Positions 16,143 through 23,890 of a stretch of DNA of 29,455 nucleotides are shown one piece after another. Both the position numbers and the translations under genes were made by a program. Origin of the DNA: a virus. The DNA lies in the IMG/VR virus record IMGVR_UViG_3300010354_013853, positions 1 through 29,455 of that record. The stretch is one strand, 5' to 3'. Below the pieces are notes generated by a model. That model did not search any database. It was given only the letters and a program-made list of their open reading frames with translations, and was not told the origin of the DNA. Each line of letters starts with the position of its first letter. The stretch's first letter is position 1.

Positions 16143-16858
16143 CTCAAAAATCCCCTTAGTAATGGATTTACTTGTGTACGTATATTTCTAATAAAAAATA
16201 CCTGTGTCAATCGGATCTTATCGGAATTCATTTTAAAATTCATTGCAGCGTGATAATTATGCGCTTCAAATGCTATTAGTCTATTAAACACGTTGCAATA
16301 TCTGATGGTCTCTTCAAATTGTGATCTACTTTCCAACATATTTTTTGCATATTCCGATGGATCTACCTCTTCATTTCGAAATAATTCTTGTTTCAGTGGC
16401 TGATCTTTATTTAGCTCTCCATCAGTTTTTGCTCTAAAAATAGAAGTTCCAGTATCCAAATCAGCATCTGGTGTCAAATAAATTATTCCCGCATACTCAC
16501 ATTTTAGAGGTTCAAATCCTTTTACTGGATCGTAAACGCCATCTGAATCTTGATGGATCCATCCCCAATTCCTGGGGTCATTTTTATCATCAGAAAATGG
16601 TTTAATAATTTGAAAATGAGATTGTATTTCCCAACTAACCCAATCTCTATCAATATCAAAGAACATGCCTAACAATCGTTTACTGAACTGTTCATCAAAT
16701 GTGGGATCTATACGTGATAGTGGAACAGTTCTACTTCCAGGCCAAGCTGACCTTGGATCCACATCATAGTCCAATGACGCAGCCCATTCTATTATCTCAT
16801 ATGGATTAGAATAAAAGCCATCTACACAAATAGAAGGAAATCTTGCAGTATGTCTCAT
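16139..16858 (-). CDS. Divergent DUF6445-like oxygenase-fold protein (B)
   Basis: This 239-residue protein has the same architecture as its two flanking neighbours but little direct identity. An N-terminal FYSNPYEIIEWAASLDY parallels FYKNPDLVRDLAL. A WIHQDSDG motif supplies H102 and D104, AHNYHAAMNF supplies the distal His (H203 likely), and R216 sits in IRLTQVFFI. The central GIIYLTPDADLDTGTSIF matches the ALYLNTPDECAGGTSFY position. So the iron site appears complete. Enzymatic activity and substrate are unknown. It is joined to both neighbours by ATGA overlaps, so the three are made together. Confidence 0.7.
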   Translation of the reverse strand: MRHTARFPSICVDGFYSNPYEIIEWAASLDYDVDPRSAWPGSRTVPLSRIDPTFDEQFSKRLLGMFFDIDRDWVSWEIQSHFQIIKPFSDDKNDPRNWGWIHQDSDGVYDPVKGFEPLKCEYAGIIYLTPDADLDTGTSIFRAKTDGELNKDQPLKQELFRNEEVDPSEYAKNMLESRSQFEETIRYCNVFNRLIAFEAHNYHAAMNFKMNSDKIRLTQVFFIRNIRTQVNPLLRGFLR

Positions 16859-17583
16859 CGTTGTCTCAAAGGTATAAAAAACATCTGTACTAATCGGTAT
16901 CGGTCTCCAGTAAACATTTCTGGTTTAACATAGGCCGTATGTAAAACATTCCCTGGATACATTACTAATCTATTATACTTCATTTCTGCAACAGATAAAA
17001 GATCCCAATCTTTTTCGGAATCTACCAAATAGTGGGTATGAAAATTTCCATTATTTGTTTTTTTAAGCCAATTTCCAACTTCCTGATTTGTTACTTGTTG
17101 TTTACCCTCTAACATATAAAAGGAAGTTCCGCCGGCACATTCATCTGGTGTGTTGAGATATAACGCCGCAGCAAATAACATTCTATTCTCATCGTCAATA
17201 TGTGGAGTTACGGGAGGCATGTTGGTTGATTGATTTATATTTACGCAAAATGGCGTAGTAGTTATTGCAGTTTTTATTTCTTCGTCTGTGATTTCCTTAG
17301 TTATATCTCCATATACATTTCTGAAAACATGATGCAAAATTGGATACATGTTTACAAAATTATAATGACCAAAAACTCTAGATCCTGGAGTTCCACTTAG
17401 TATTTTTGCATTCTCTGTTGGTGGAATAGTTAATGCCAAATCTCTAACAAGATCTGGATTTTTATAAAAATTTTCAATAACAACTACTTTGACTTCCTCT
17501 GGACCAATAACATGCACAGAGGCTTCAAGATCTGGATTTACTTCGAATACATGTTTTTCATTAATAAAGTTTGGTTTTTTCAT
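16855..17583 (-). CDS. DUF6445-like 2-oxoglutarate/Fe(II) oxygenase-fold protein (paralog C)
   Basis: This 242-residue protein directly follows the halogenase gene, overlapping its end by 23 bases. The metal triad is H128 and D130 in PHIDD and H215 in VLHTAY, with R230 in YRLVQMFF. The N-terminal region has FYKNPDLVRDLALTIPPTE, nearly the same as paralog A, so one arose by duplication and the divergent copy B sits between them. The family has no proven reaction that I know. As I recall, related genes lie beside tryptophan-halogenase-like genes in Alphaproteobacteria, which fits this pairing. The start is supported by alignment with paralog A, since the ribosome-binding site is weak. Confidence 0.75.
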   Translation of the reverse strand: MKKPNFINEKHVFEVNPDLEASVHVIGPEEVKVVVIENFYKNPDLVRDLALTIPPTENAKILSGTPGSRVFGHYNFVNMYPILHHVFRNVYGDITKEITDEEIKTAITTTPFCVNINQSTNMPPVTPHIDDENRMLFAAALYLNTPDECAGGTSFYMLEGKQQVTNQEVGNWLKKTNNGNFHTHYLVDSEKDWDLLSVAEMKYNRLVMYPGNVLHTAYVKPEMFTGDRYRLVQMFFIPLRQR

Positions 17584-19078
17584 AATTTTTGTATGGATTT
17601 ATGAGTTCTTTTGAAAGAAATGGTAATTCAGAAAAATGTTTATTAAACACATATGCTTTAGGTAAATAATCATACTTATGTTCTTCATTAAGATAAAACT
17701 CTTCTATGAGAACACGAGACATCTCTTGTGATTTTACTTTTGGACATACTTCATATCCTAATTGAATTAACCAGCAAGCCCAATTGTTCGATGAAAACAT
17801 TTCTTTTCCGGCATTTGAAATATCTACTGTATTGGTTTTGAGTTCATTTATATAATAATCTAATTTTTCTGTTGATTTATAAGTATTTTTTACGAATTGC
17901 CAGAATTTTCCTTTTGATTTGGGTTTCATATAATGCATGTTTATAAAATCAATTGAATTTTCAAAGAAACATTTTAACTCCGCATTATAGAAATCTATGT
18001 CATGACTATCAAATTCTGTCGTTTTTATTCTGTTTAGTAGTCCCCATGCTCCAGCGCATATTAGTGCTATTCCCGTACTTTCCAATGGTTCAATAAAACC
18101 AGCAGATATGCCTACAGAAACTACATTTTTTTCCCAAAAGTTGGTATTGTAGAATGGAGTCCAATCTAAAACACGTAGTTGATCTATAGTAATTCTATTA
18201 TTCCAATATTCAACAAAATATTTTTTTGCTTCTTCTATATCAGTTACACTTCTATTAAAAACTAATCCCGATCCAATTCTCGTAGAAACTGGAACTTTCC
18301 AAATCCATCCATGATCTACGGCATCGCATACAGTATATGGATTTAATTCATTCTCTATGTCTACATATTCGACTCTTGTACAAACTGCAGTATCTACAAA
18401 AAGTCTATCTGTTAAATCTACTCTATGATTTTTTTCTTTCAATAATCCATTAAATCCAGTACAGTCTACAAATAAATCTGATTTATGAATCTGACCATTA
18501 TTTAAAATTAGTTCGACAACGTATCCATTTTCATCTCTAATAACATCCTTAACTTCGGACTGAATAAAGGTAACTCCATTTTCCAAGACTTTTTTTCTAA
18601 CAAAGTCAACCAAAAGTCCCGCATCTAAATGAAAAGAGTATATGCCCAAATTATCTGGATCTATCTTTTTATCTTTGGTATGTGCATTATAGTGAACAAG
18701 AGAATGCGTTTTGAAATCCAGATCCTGACAATTGGTCCAACAAGATATTAGATTAGTATTGTGGTTTGGGAAGTCTGGGTATGCGAAGGGATGCCAAATA
18801 TCTTTGCCATCTTCTAACCAGTTTTCAAAACGAATTCCTCCTTTAAATGTAGCGGAAACTTCTTTAAACCAATCCAAAATGTGAAATCCACAATCATCCA
18901 TAAATGACTTGAAACTCAAAATAGTAGCTTCACCCACTCCAATTGGTGTTCCAATTTCCTTATCAATTACATATATTTCTTTATAATATTTTATATTATG
19001 ATTTAGAAGGGCCGCAGTTAACCACGCTGAAGTCCCTCCACCAACAATTGTTATAGATTTAGCTCTTCTTTGAGTCAT
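17561..19078 (-). CDS. Flavin-dependent tryptophan-halogenase-like enzyme
   Basis: These enzymes use FADH2, oxygen and halide to make hypohalous acid, which halogenates aromatic or other electron-rich substrates. All signature elements are present in 505 residues: the FAD-binding GGGTSAW (residues 13-19), the catalytic Lys at position 79 in ATFKGGIRF (K79 in PrnA), HGWIWKVPV with the W258-x-W260-x-x-P263 motif, and FIEPLESTGIALI with E333 and S334, equivalent to E346/S347 of PrnA. So it looks catalytically competent. A flavin reductase partner is not seen in the window. A cyanophage relative, VirX1, is a known viral halogenase with preference for iodide. ATGA overlap with the carbamoyltransferase. 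The substrate may be tryptophan, an indole, a tyrosine or a protein residue. Confidence 0.92.
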   Translation of the reverse strand: MTQRRAKSITIVGGGTSAWLTAALLNHNIKYYKEIYVIDKEIGTPIGVGEATILSFKSFMDDCGFHILDWFKEVSATFKGGIRFENWLEDGKDIWHPFAYPDFPNHNTNLISCWTNCQDLDFKTHSLVHYNAHTKDKKIDPDNLGIYSFHLDAGLLVDFVRKKVLENGVTFIQSEVKDVIRDENGYVVELILNNGQIHKSDLFVDCTGFNGLLKEKNHRVDLTDRLFVDTAVCTRVEYVDIENELNPYTVCDAVDHGWIWKVPVSTRIGSGLVFNRSVTDIEEAKKYFVEYWNNRITIDQLRVLDWTPFYNTNFWEKNVVSVGISAGFIEPLESTGIALICAGAWGLLNRIKTTEFDSHDIDFYNAELKCFFENSIDFINMHYMKPKSKGKFWQFVKNTYKSTEKLDYYINELKTNTVDISNAGKEMFSSNNWACWLIQLGYEVCPKVKSQEMSRVLIEEFYLNEEHKYDYLPKAYVFNKHFSELPFLSKELINPYKNYEKTKLY

Positions 19079-20877
19079 TTATTTTTAACCTCAACCATCA
19101 ATCCATATTCGGGAAGATACATATATTCTATTAAACTATTCGCAAGAGTCCGTACCCCATCATCTAGTGTTTCGACCAGTGGTTCCCCACCCAAGTTAAA
19201 AGATGTATTAAAAATAATAGGACACCCAGTTTTAATATAAAATGTGTTAATCAGGTCATAATAATTTTTATTCTGTTCTTGAGTAACAGTTTGGATTCTG
19301 CAAGTTCCATCAACATGAATAATGGCTGGAATTTTTTCTTCTATTCCTTCTTGGCATTTAACAGCATACATCATAAATGGAGTATCCTCCATTCCTCTCA
19401 AATCAAACCATTCGTGAACATGTTCTTGAAGGATAGATCCCGCAAAAGGCCTAAAATATTCTCGCCTTTTAATACGATTTACATGGTCTTTTCCATCTGG
19501 ATCTCTAGGATCATACATGATTGAGCGATTACCTAAAGCTCTAGGTCCATTTTCAGATCTTCCCTGCCAGATAGAAACAATATTTTTTTCTACGATCAGG
19601 TCTACTACATCATCATTTGTTACTCTGAATACTCTATCAACATCATACTTATTCGCAATATCAAAGATTTCTTTTTCAGTTAAAGTATATTCTGGACCAT
19701 CATATAATGTCTGAACTGGGTTCCTTACCGTTTTATCCTCAGTAACTTTATAATGCGTAAGTAATGCCGCACCCATGGCTGTTCCTGCGTCATTACTCAC
19801 TGGTTCAACATACAAATTGATTCCCTCTTCTTTTAGTTGTTCAAGATACCAATAATTAGCGACACAGTTTAATGCATATCCACCAGAAAGAACTACATTT
19901 TTATTGCCACTCATCTCAACAGCCTTTCGAATCAAATCTAAAACCATAGATTGGGATTCAACCTGAATAGCATACGACATATCTCTTCTATTTTGAAGAG
20001 TCGTTAGGTCCCCATCATAGTTATTTGGAGTATGCAATTCTGGGAATCTGCCTTCATTGACCAGAGCACCATTTGGGTATGTTGGAATTATTACATCTCT
20101 ATTCGCAGTTTTCCACGAAGACTTGCCTTCCAAATCTGTATAAATCGAAGGAATCTTCTCATTTGGTTTTCCATATGGAAAAAGTCCCATAGTTTTGCCC
20201 GCTTCAATTGGAGCCCAACCACAATATTGAGTTACTGCTTCATATGCTTTAGTAATTCCGGCACTATCATCGAGAATCAACTCATGAGTTCCTTCTTCTC
20301 CTTCGCCATCACTTGGAAATTTTTGAATTCTTGCTGAACCCCATGGACCTCTTCCACCTTGGTGTTTATATAGGGTTTTAAACTCTGCAGGATACTTGCA
20401 GTCAAAAATAGTTTCTAATTCCCAAGTAGTTTCTACTTGGTTACCAATATTCATTGGGATAAAGGTGCCGGCGCCATCTACAATTAAAGCAACGGCATCC
20501 TTAAATCCAGACCTATAAAAAGCTGCAGCTGCGTGAAGTTTGTGGTGGGTTCTACTTAAGTCAATGACTTGTGGATGATCATGTGGGTTTGATTTTCTAT
20601 CAATCAACCCCAACTTTCTAGCTAATCCAGTATATACGTCATCTCCACTAAAATCTACTCTGCCTGCTGTTTGGCTTAATGATTGTGTATGTGCAATTAC
20701 TAGATAATCTAATTTTTTAGTATATTCTAGAATTTTAATCATGGCAGCAAAAGGACCGCCATCATATTTGTTTCTGGACAATCTTTCTTCTTCAATTGCA
20801 AATACGACTTCACCATCTTTGAGAAGACATACTCCACCATTGTGTCCTCTAGTGACACCCGCAATCCATTGTGTCAT
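19075..20877 (-). CDS. Carbamoyltransferase, NodU/CmcH family
   Basis: This enzyme class makes carbamoyl adenylate from carbamoyl phosphate and ATP, then transfers the carbamoyl group to a hydroxyl, often on a sugar (NodU on Nod factor) or an antibiotic (CmcH). The 600-residue length is typical. The N-terminal domain opens with the family pattern GVTRGHNGGVCLLKDGEVV and AIEEERLSRNKYD. LSRTHHKLHAAAAFYRSGF carries the conserved His cluster, and IVDGAGTFIP follows. The C-terminal YrdC-like domain has REYFRPFAGSILQEH and IIFNTSFNLGGEPLV. The ATG has TAGGAG 8 bases upstream. It lies between a GT9 gene and the halogenase, so a sugar or glycan hydroxyl is a reasonable acceptor (inference). Confidence 0.93.
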   Translation of the reverse strand: MTQWIAGVTRGHNGGVCLLKDGEVVFAIEEERLSRNKYDGGPFAAMIKILEYTKKLDYLVIAHTQSLSQTAGRVDFSGDDVYTGLARKLGLIDRKSNPHDHPQVIDLSRTHHKLHAAAAFYRSGFKDAVALIVDGAGTFIPMNIGNQVETTWELETIFDCKYPAEFKTLYKHQGGRGPWGSARIQKFPSDGEGEEGTHELILDDSAGITKAYEAVTQYCGWAPIEAGKTMGLFPYGKPNEKIPSIYTDLEGKSSWKTANRDVIIPTYPNGALVNEGRFPELHTPNNYDGDLTTLQNRRDMSYAIQVESQSMVLDLIRKAVEMSGNKNVVLSGGYALNCVANYWYLEQLKEEGINLYVEPVSNDAGTAMGAALLTHYKVTEDKTVRNPVQTLYDGPEYTLTEKEIFDIANKYDVDRVFRVTNDDVVDLIVEKNIVSIWQGRSENGPRALGNRSIMYDPRDPDGKDHVNRIKRREYFRPFAGSILQEHVHEWFDLRGMEDTPFMMYAVKCQEGIEEKIPAIIHVDGTCRIQTVTQEQNKNYYDLINTFYIKTGCPIIFNTSFNLGGEPLVETLDDGVRTLANSLIEYMYLPEYGLMVEVKNK

Positions 20878-20890
20878 GATAAATCTCCTA

Positions 20891-22033
20891 TTATTTTGCA
20901 GACTTTAGTAAATTTTCTACTTCTTCTTTAAATCCTTTTGATACTTTTGGTTTCGATGAACCCAGAACCGAAGAGGGAATATCTAGTTTTTGTGGCGTCA
21001 AACTTGGCAACTGACTTGATGATGTAATAGGCATCGAAGAATTCGTAGTTGAATCTTTGTTGCAAGTAGACTCCACTTTTGGTCCTTTATAGTCTACTGA
21101 CTTTCCTAAACGTTTTCTTGCGGAATCAATAACAAGTTTTACCTGTTCTTTGGTCATTTCCATTGCTTGATCATTATGTCTTGTCCGTTCTTCATCAATA
21201 GAAATTCTAATAGGATCATACTTTCTAGTTTCAGATCCAACATCAATGATATCAAATCCATTAAAATCGGGATAGGATATGTTGATTGGATAAGTAGCTC
21301 CTAGAACAACTGTTGCTGTTGTTCCCATCGACTTGGCGATGTGTTGTCCCAAACTATCACAACCAATAAAATGATCTGCCCCCTCAATTACTGCAGCCCA
21401 CAATCTAAGGTCTTCTATTTGTGGTCTTGCAATCTTATACTTGGATTTATCTTCATTTTCCTCCACTGGGAAATGAACTTCACTCATGACAATAACGGAA
21501 TAATCTTTTTTAAGATCATTTATAATATCTACAGTATTCACCAAATTCATACTTCTTGAAGTTGGATCGACAATAAATTCTCCCAAAGTTTGAACTGATC
21601 TACCAAATGGTTGAATAACTACTACTTTATCTTTTCCTGTTCCTGACTTAATTTCCTTCAAAATATTTTGAGCAGTACATACCTCCATCTTTGTCAGGTT
21701 GATGGTAGGATCTGGGAGATCTCTTGGCTCTTCTAATTCGTTGATAATGATATCAAATGCTTGAGCAAGACTACATTTTTGATTATAGTAATGCCAATTT
21801 CTGTATGGTTCTGGACTAATAAGATCTCTATGAATCAAATGTTCTTCGAAAAGTCCTTTGTGCCAATTATCGTAGACTTTATTATGAAGAACAGGGTGTC
21901 CTTTGAAAAAATCTGTTCCGCCTTCGCATACGATAATAAAATCGTCATGCGTTTCTGCATATTTTTCAAATGCAGGGATGGAGCAAATTACTCTTCCGGC
22001 TCCACCATTAATAAAAAATGCTTTAGATCTCAT
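20891..22033 (-). CDS. GT9 (heptosyltransferase-like) glycosyltransferase with a Ser/Pro-rich tail
   Basis: This 380-residue protein has GT-B features of family GT9, whose best-known members transfer heptose from ADP-heptose to LPS core. The N-terminal NGGAGRVICSIPAFEKY fits the loop at the acceptor side. The C-terminal Rossmann half has VVVIQPFGRS, then LRLWAAVIEGADHFIGCDSLGQHIAKSMGTTATVVLGA, the GxDSxxxHxAxxxG donor-site motif. Residues from about 325 on are a low-complexity Ser/Thr/Pro stretch before a short charged helix, not usual for GT9. Nearby ADP-heptose genes make heptose a likely donor. Acceptor candidates are host LPS or a phage protein, since autotransporter heptosyltransferases of related fold modify Ser/Thr. 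It is the first gene of the accessory operon. Confidence 0.78.
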   Translation of the reverse strand: MRSKAFFINGGAGRVICSIPAFEKYAETHDDFIIVCEGGTDFFKGHPVLHNKVYDNWHKGLFEEHLIHRDLISPEPYRNWHYYNQKCSLAQAFDIIINELEEPRDLPDPTINLTKMEVCTAQNILKEIKSGTGKDKVVVIQPFGRSVQTLGEFIVDPTSRSMNLVNTVDIINDLKKDYSVIVMSEVHFPVEENEDKSKYKIARPQIEDLRLWAAVIEGADHFIGCDSLGQHIAKSMGTTATVVLGATYPINISYPDFNGFDIIDVGSETRKYDPIRISIDEERTRHNDQAMEMTKEQVKLVIDSARKRLGKSVDYKGPKVESTCNKDSTTNSSMPITSSSQLPSLTPQKLDIPSSVLGSSKPKVSKGFKEEVENLLKSAK

Positions 22034-22063
22034 GAGAGGTAAAAATAAAGATCAACTTAAAAT

Positions 22064-22070
22064 TATTTAG
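22064..22070 (-). promoter_or_regulatory. Late-promoter-like CTAAATA before the accessory operon
   Basis: The minus strand reads CCCCCTAAATAATTTTAAG. The core follows directly from the 3' arm of the terminator hairpin and lies about 30 bases before the GT9 ATG. It is the only late-core-like match between the tail-fibre genes and the accessory operon. One base differs from ATAAATA. Confidence 0.4.
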
Positions 22071-22088
22071 GGGGTCTTTTGGACCCCC
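22070..22088 (-). terminator. Hairpin terminator after the 292-residue gene
   Basis: The 7-bp stem GGGGGTC/GACCCCC with a 5-base loop lies 12 bases past the stop codon. On the minus strand it is followed by TAAATAATTTT, a weak U-tract. On the plus strand it is followed by TTTTT, so the structure would also stop opposite-strand transcription. The 3' arm abuts the CTAAATA core. Confidence 0.6.
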
Positions 22089-22099
22089 TTTTTGATTAT

Positions 22100-22978
22100 T
22101 TATCCTTTGTATTTTGCTCTTTCCATCTGTGCAAGTCCTTCCGCTTCAATGCGTTCCTGGTTCGCTAGACGTTTTGCCTCAACTGCGGCTACTTTTGGAT
22201 CAGCCGCCAAAGCTGCAGCAATTACACCTACACCTACATTTGGTGTATTTGTGTCTGGGTGAATAGGAGGCATTTTCGCTGCAATCATTGCAGGAATCCC
22301 ATGTGTTTCTACTAGAGTTGGCCAATCTCTAAGATATTGACGATAATCTTTCCATGCTTCTACCATTGAAGTAGGCATATCAGTACTTATTGCATTATCA
22401 GAAGAACTAAGCATCTCATTTCTTCTCATTCGAATGTCAGTGACATCAATCTCAATATCCTGACCAAATAGACATTCACATACTTTAAATGGTCTTGCAA
22501 CTGGTTCGCCATCAACAACTCTAACTGACAATGGATCGAAAATAAATTTGGGAAGAATTGGTAAACTATAATGATACTGTTCATATCCATCAAGGTTTGG
22601 AGATTCTGGATGGGCAACAACTAATCCGGCAGATTCTCCAGTCTGTGAATTTGGTGTTTTTCCATCTGGTCCAATAGGACCTGAAATTTCTTGTGATTCA
22701 TTAATAATTGGTCCTCTTAACTGACAAATAAGAGGGTGAACAGTGCAATCAACTTCATGCCACTCAACAACGTCAGCTGGCATTGGACGACCATCTGCGA
22801 TATCATCTTCTGTTAGTGGGCCATATCTTTCATATCCATCTTCGCCAATTTGAAGATAGATCTTGTCTGGTCCATGATACGTGTACTTTCTCGATTTACC
22901 TAAATCATACTCATGATCGACAAGATAGTCGTTTGGAAGTGGTAGATCAAATTCTACTTTAATGATTGTTGTTGCCAT
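22100..22978 (-). CDS. Probable virion or tail-fibre-associated protein with tail-assembly-chaperone-like segment
   Basis: This 292-residue protein has no N-terminal match that I recognise. Residues about 181-222 (MRRNEMLSSSDNAISTDMP, then EAWKDYRQYLRDWPTL) resemble the phage tail assembly chaperone (APC) segment, usually RD-LL-x-TDW...WxxYRQxLRDxP, found at the ends of fibre-assembly proteins. A GPIGPDGKTPN segment at about 100-110 looks collagen-like. The last 30 residues (AKRLANQERIEAEGLAQMERAK) look like a coiled coil. Its place after fibre-like genes supports a tail role. An exact TATAAATA late promoter lies upstream and a hairpin terminator follows, so it forms its own unit. AGGAG lies about 19 bases upstream of the ATG, longer than usual spacing. 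Confidence 0.6.
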   Translation of the reverse strand: MATTIIKVEFDLPLPNDYLVDHEYDLGKSRKYTYHGPDKIYLQIGEDGYERYGPLTEDDIADGRPMPADVVEWHEVDCTVHPLICQLRGPIINESQEISGPIGPDGKTPNSQTGESAGLVVAHPESPNLDGYEQYHYSLPILPKFIFDPLSVRVVDGEPVARPFKVCECLFGQDIEIDVTDIRMRRNEMLSSSDNAISTDMPTSMVEAWKDYRQYLRDWPTLVETHGIPAMIAAKMPPIHPDTNTPNVGVGVIAAALAADPKVAAVEAKRLANQERIEAEGLAQMERAKYKG

Positions 22979-23009
22979 GGTTATTTTTTCAGGTTAACTC
23001 CTTCGATAA

Positions 23010-23017
23010 TATTTATA
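23010..23017 (-). promoter_or_regulatory. Late promoter TATAAATA (exact T4 consensus) before the 292-residue gene
   Basis: The minus strand reads GTTTATAAATATTATC, an exact late core. It sits 10 bases after the T-run of a strong terminator and about 31 bases before the ATG. Terminator and promoter together isolate the 292-residue gene from the Cys-rich array. Confidence 0.75.
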
Positions 23018-23026
23018 AACTTTCAT

Positions 23027-23052
23027 AAAAAAAGTGGGTCGGTATACCCACC
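23027..23052 (-). terminator. Intrinsic terminator after the Cys-rich gene array
   Basis: The stem GTGGGT/ACCCAC (23034-23039 with 23046-23051) has a 6-base loop and is followed on the minus strand by seven T bases. This is the most convincing intrinsic terminator in the window and ends transcription of the three Cys-rich genes. Confidence 0.8.
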
Positions 23053-23079
23053 TTTAAATTAAATTTTTTTTTGTATTAA

Positions 23080-23862
23080 TTAAACGTAAGTGATCTTAAC
23101 TATTCCTGGACCACCAGTATTTCCATAACCATTGTCCCATCCAGAACAATAAGTATTCATAGCACCCATTCCACCATTTCCATATGGAACCGTCCAACAA
23201 CCATGACGAATCCAACAAGTCATCATGTTTTGTTGCACATCTGTCCCTAAGAATGGAGCAGAAGAAGGAGCGGATCCTTGACAATGACAGTGGCATTGGC
23301 TTGTTAACCACCCAAAGTTTCCAGTATGGTTACCCATGCCAAAATCTCCACCATTATTTCCAGGAGCTAAACAACACTCAAATACTGAGTTGCAAGCCTC
23401 TTGCCAAGAAGTATTTGCCTCTCCTCTATATCCACCAATTGCACAGAAGTTACTCAAATTATATCCATTTACATATGAAGCGCATCCTTGGCAACCAACA
23501 CATTCAAGGGAACAACAAGGATATACGCCAGAAGCACAAATAGTATATTGGCAACCAGGAGCAGTAGTGATAGTTTTGCTATTATAATAACCACCACCAG
23601 CACCTCTGTAGTGATGGCATCTGTCCCAAGAACAGGATCCGTGTCCATTGCCACCAGATCCCCATAATTCAAAAGTTATTCTTCCTACTCCAGTAGGAAC
23701 AGTCCAAAGACAGCAACATCCACCGCTAAGTACGTTTGGTGAACCATAAATCCATTTCACGTTCCAAGTAGCAAATGCCGTTGATGAAATCTTAGAATCA
23801 TTGATAATTCCAGCCCCAAAGGCATCTGATTGCACTTTTTTATATGAACTGTAATTTGCCAT
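23080..23862 (-). CDS. Cysteine/glycine-rich structural-like protein, copy 3
   Basis: This 260-residue protein has 22 cysteines (about 8.5 percent), unlike the nearly Cys-free neighbours. The layout is a short N-terminal segment starting MANYSSYK, then GGCCCLWTVP, a domain with ITFELWGSGGNGHGSCSWD followed by RCHHY, GCQYTICASG, CCSLECVGCQGC, ECCLAPGNNGGD, HCHC, and the C-terminal GNTGGPGIVKITYV. The pattern WTVPxGV...ELWGxGG...PGxxYTIxxGG matches the Gly-rich domain found on phage tail tips and other virion proteins, with many positions replaced by Cys. Cys pairs and CHCHC could form disulfides or bind metal (inference). AAAGGGAA precedes the ATG. Strongest similarity is to copy 2. Confidence 0.75.
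   Translation of the reverse strand: MANYSSYKKVQSDAFGAGIINDSKISSTAFATWNVKWIYGSPNVLSGGCCCLWTVPTGVGRITFELWGSGGNGHGSCSWDRCHHYRGAGGGYYNSKTITTAPGCQYTICASGVYPCCSLECVGCQGCASYVNGYNLSNFCAIGGYRGEANTSWQEACNSVFECCLAPGNNGGDFGMGNHTGNFGWLTSQCHCHCQGSAPSSAPFLGTDVQQNMMTCWIRHGCWTVPYGNGGMGAMNTYCSGWDNGYGNTGGPGIVKITYV
23114..23151. repeat. 38-bp exact repeat, copy in Cys-rich gene 3
   Basis: These 38 bases are identical to 23924-23961, in the same orientation and frame near the 3' ends of two paralogous genes (encoding CSGWDNGYGNTGG). Identity at the DNA level among otherwise diverged codons points to recent duplication or gene conversion. Confidence 0.85.
23618..23666. repeat. 49-bp exact repeat, copy in Cys-rich gene 3
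   Basis: These 49 bases are identical to 24443-24491 and encode the same segment (ELWGSGGNGHGSCSWDRC region) in both genes. Flanking bases differ, so this is a short patch of perfect identity in diverged paralogs. Confidence 0.9.
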
Positions 23863-23883
23863 TTTTTATGTTCCCTTTGGTTT

Positions 23884-23890
23884 TATTTAT
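23884..23890 (-). promoter_or_regulatory. Late promoter core AATAAATA before Cys-rich gene 3
   Basis: The minus strand reads TTAATAAATAAAACC. The first A of ATAAATA is the last base of the upstream gene's TAA stop. It lies about 22 bases before the ATG. Confidence 0.5.

Noticed and set aside
22070-22095. Strong plus-strand terminator reading (GC stem followed by TTTTT)
   Set aside because: No plus-strand gene lies upstream within reach. It is annotated by its role after the minus-strand gene instead.
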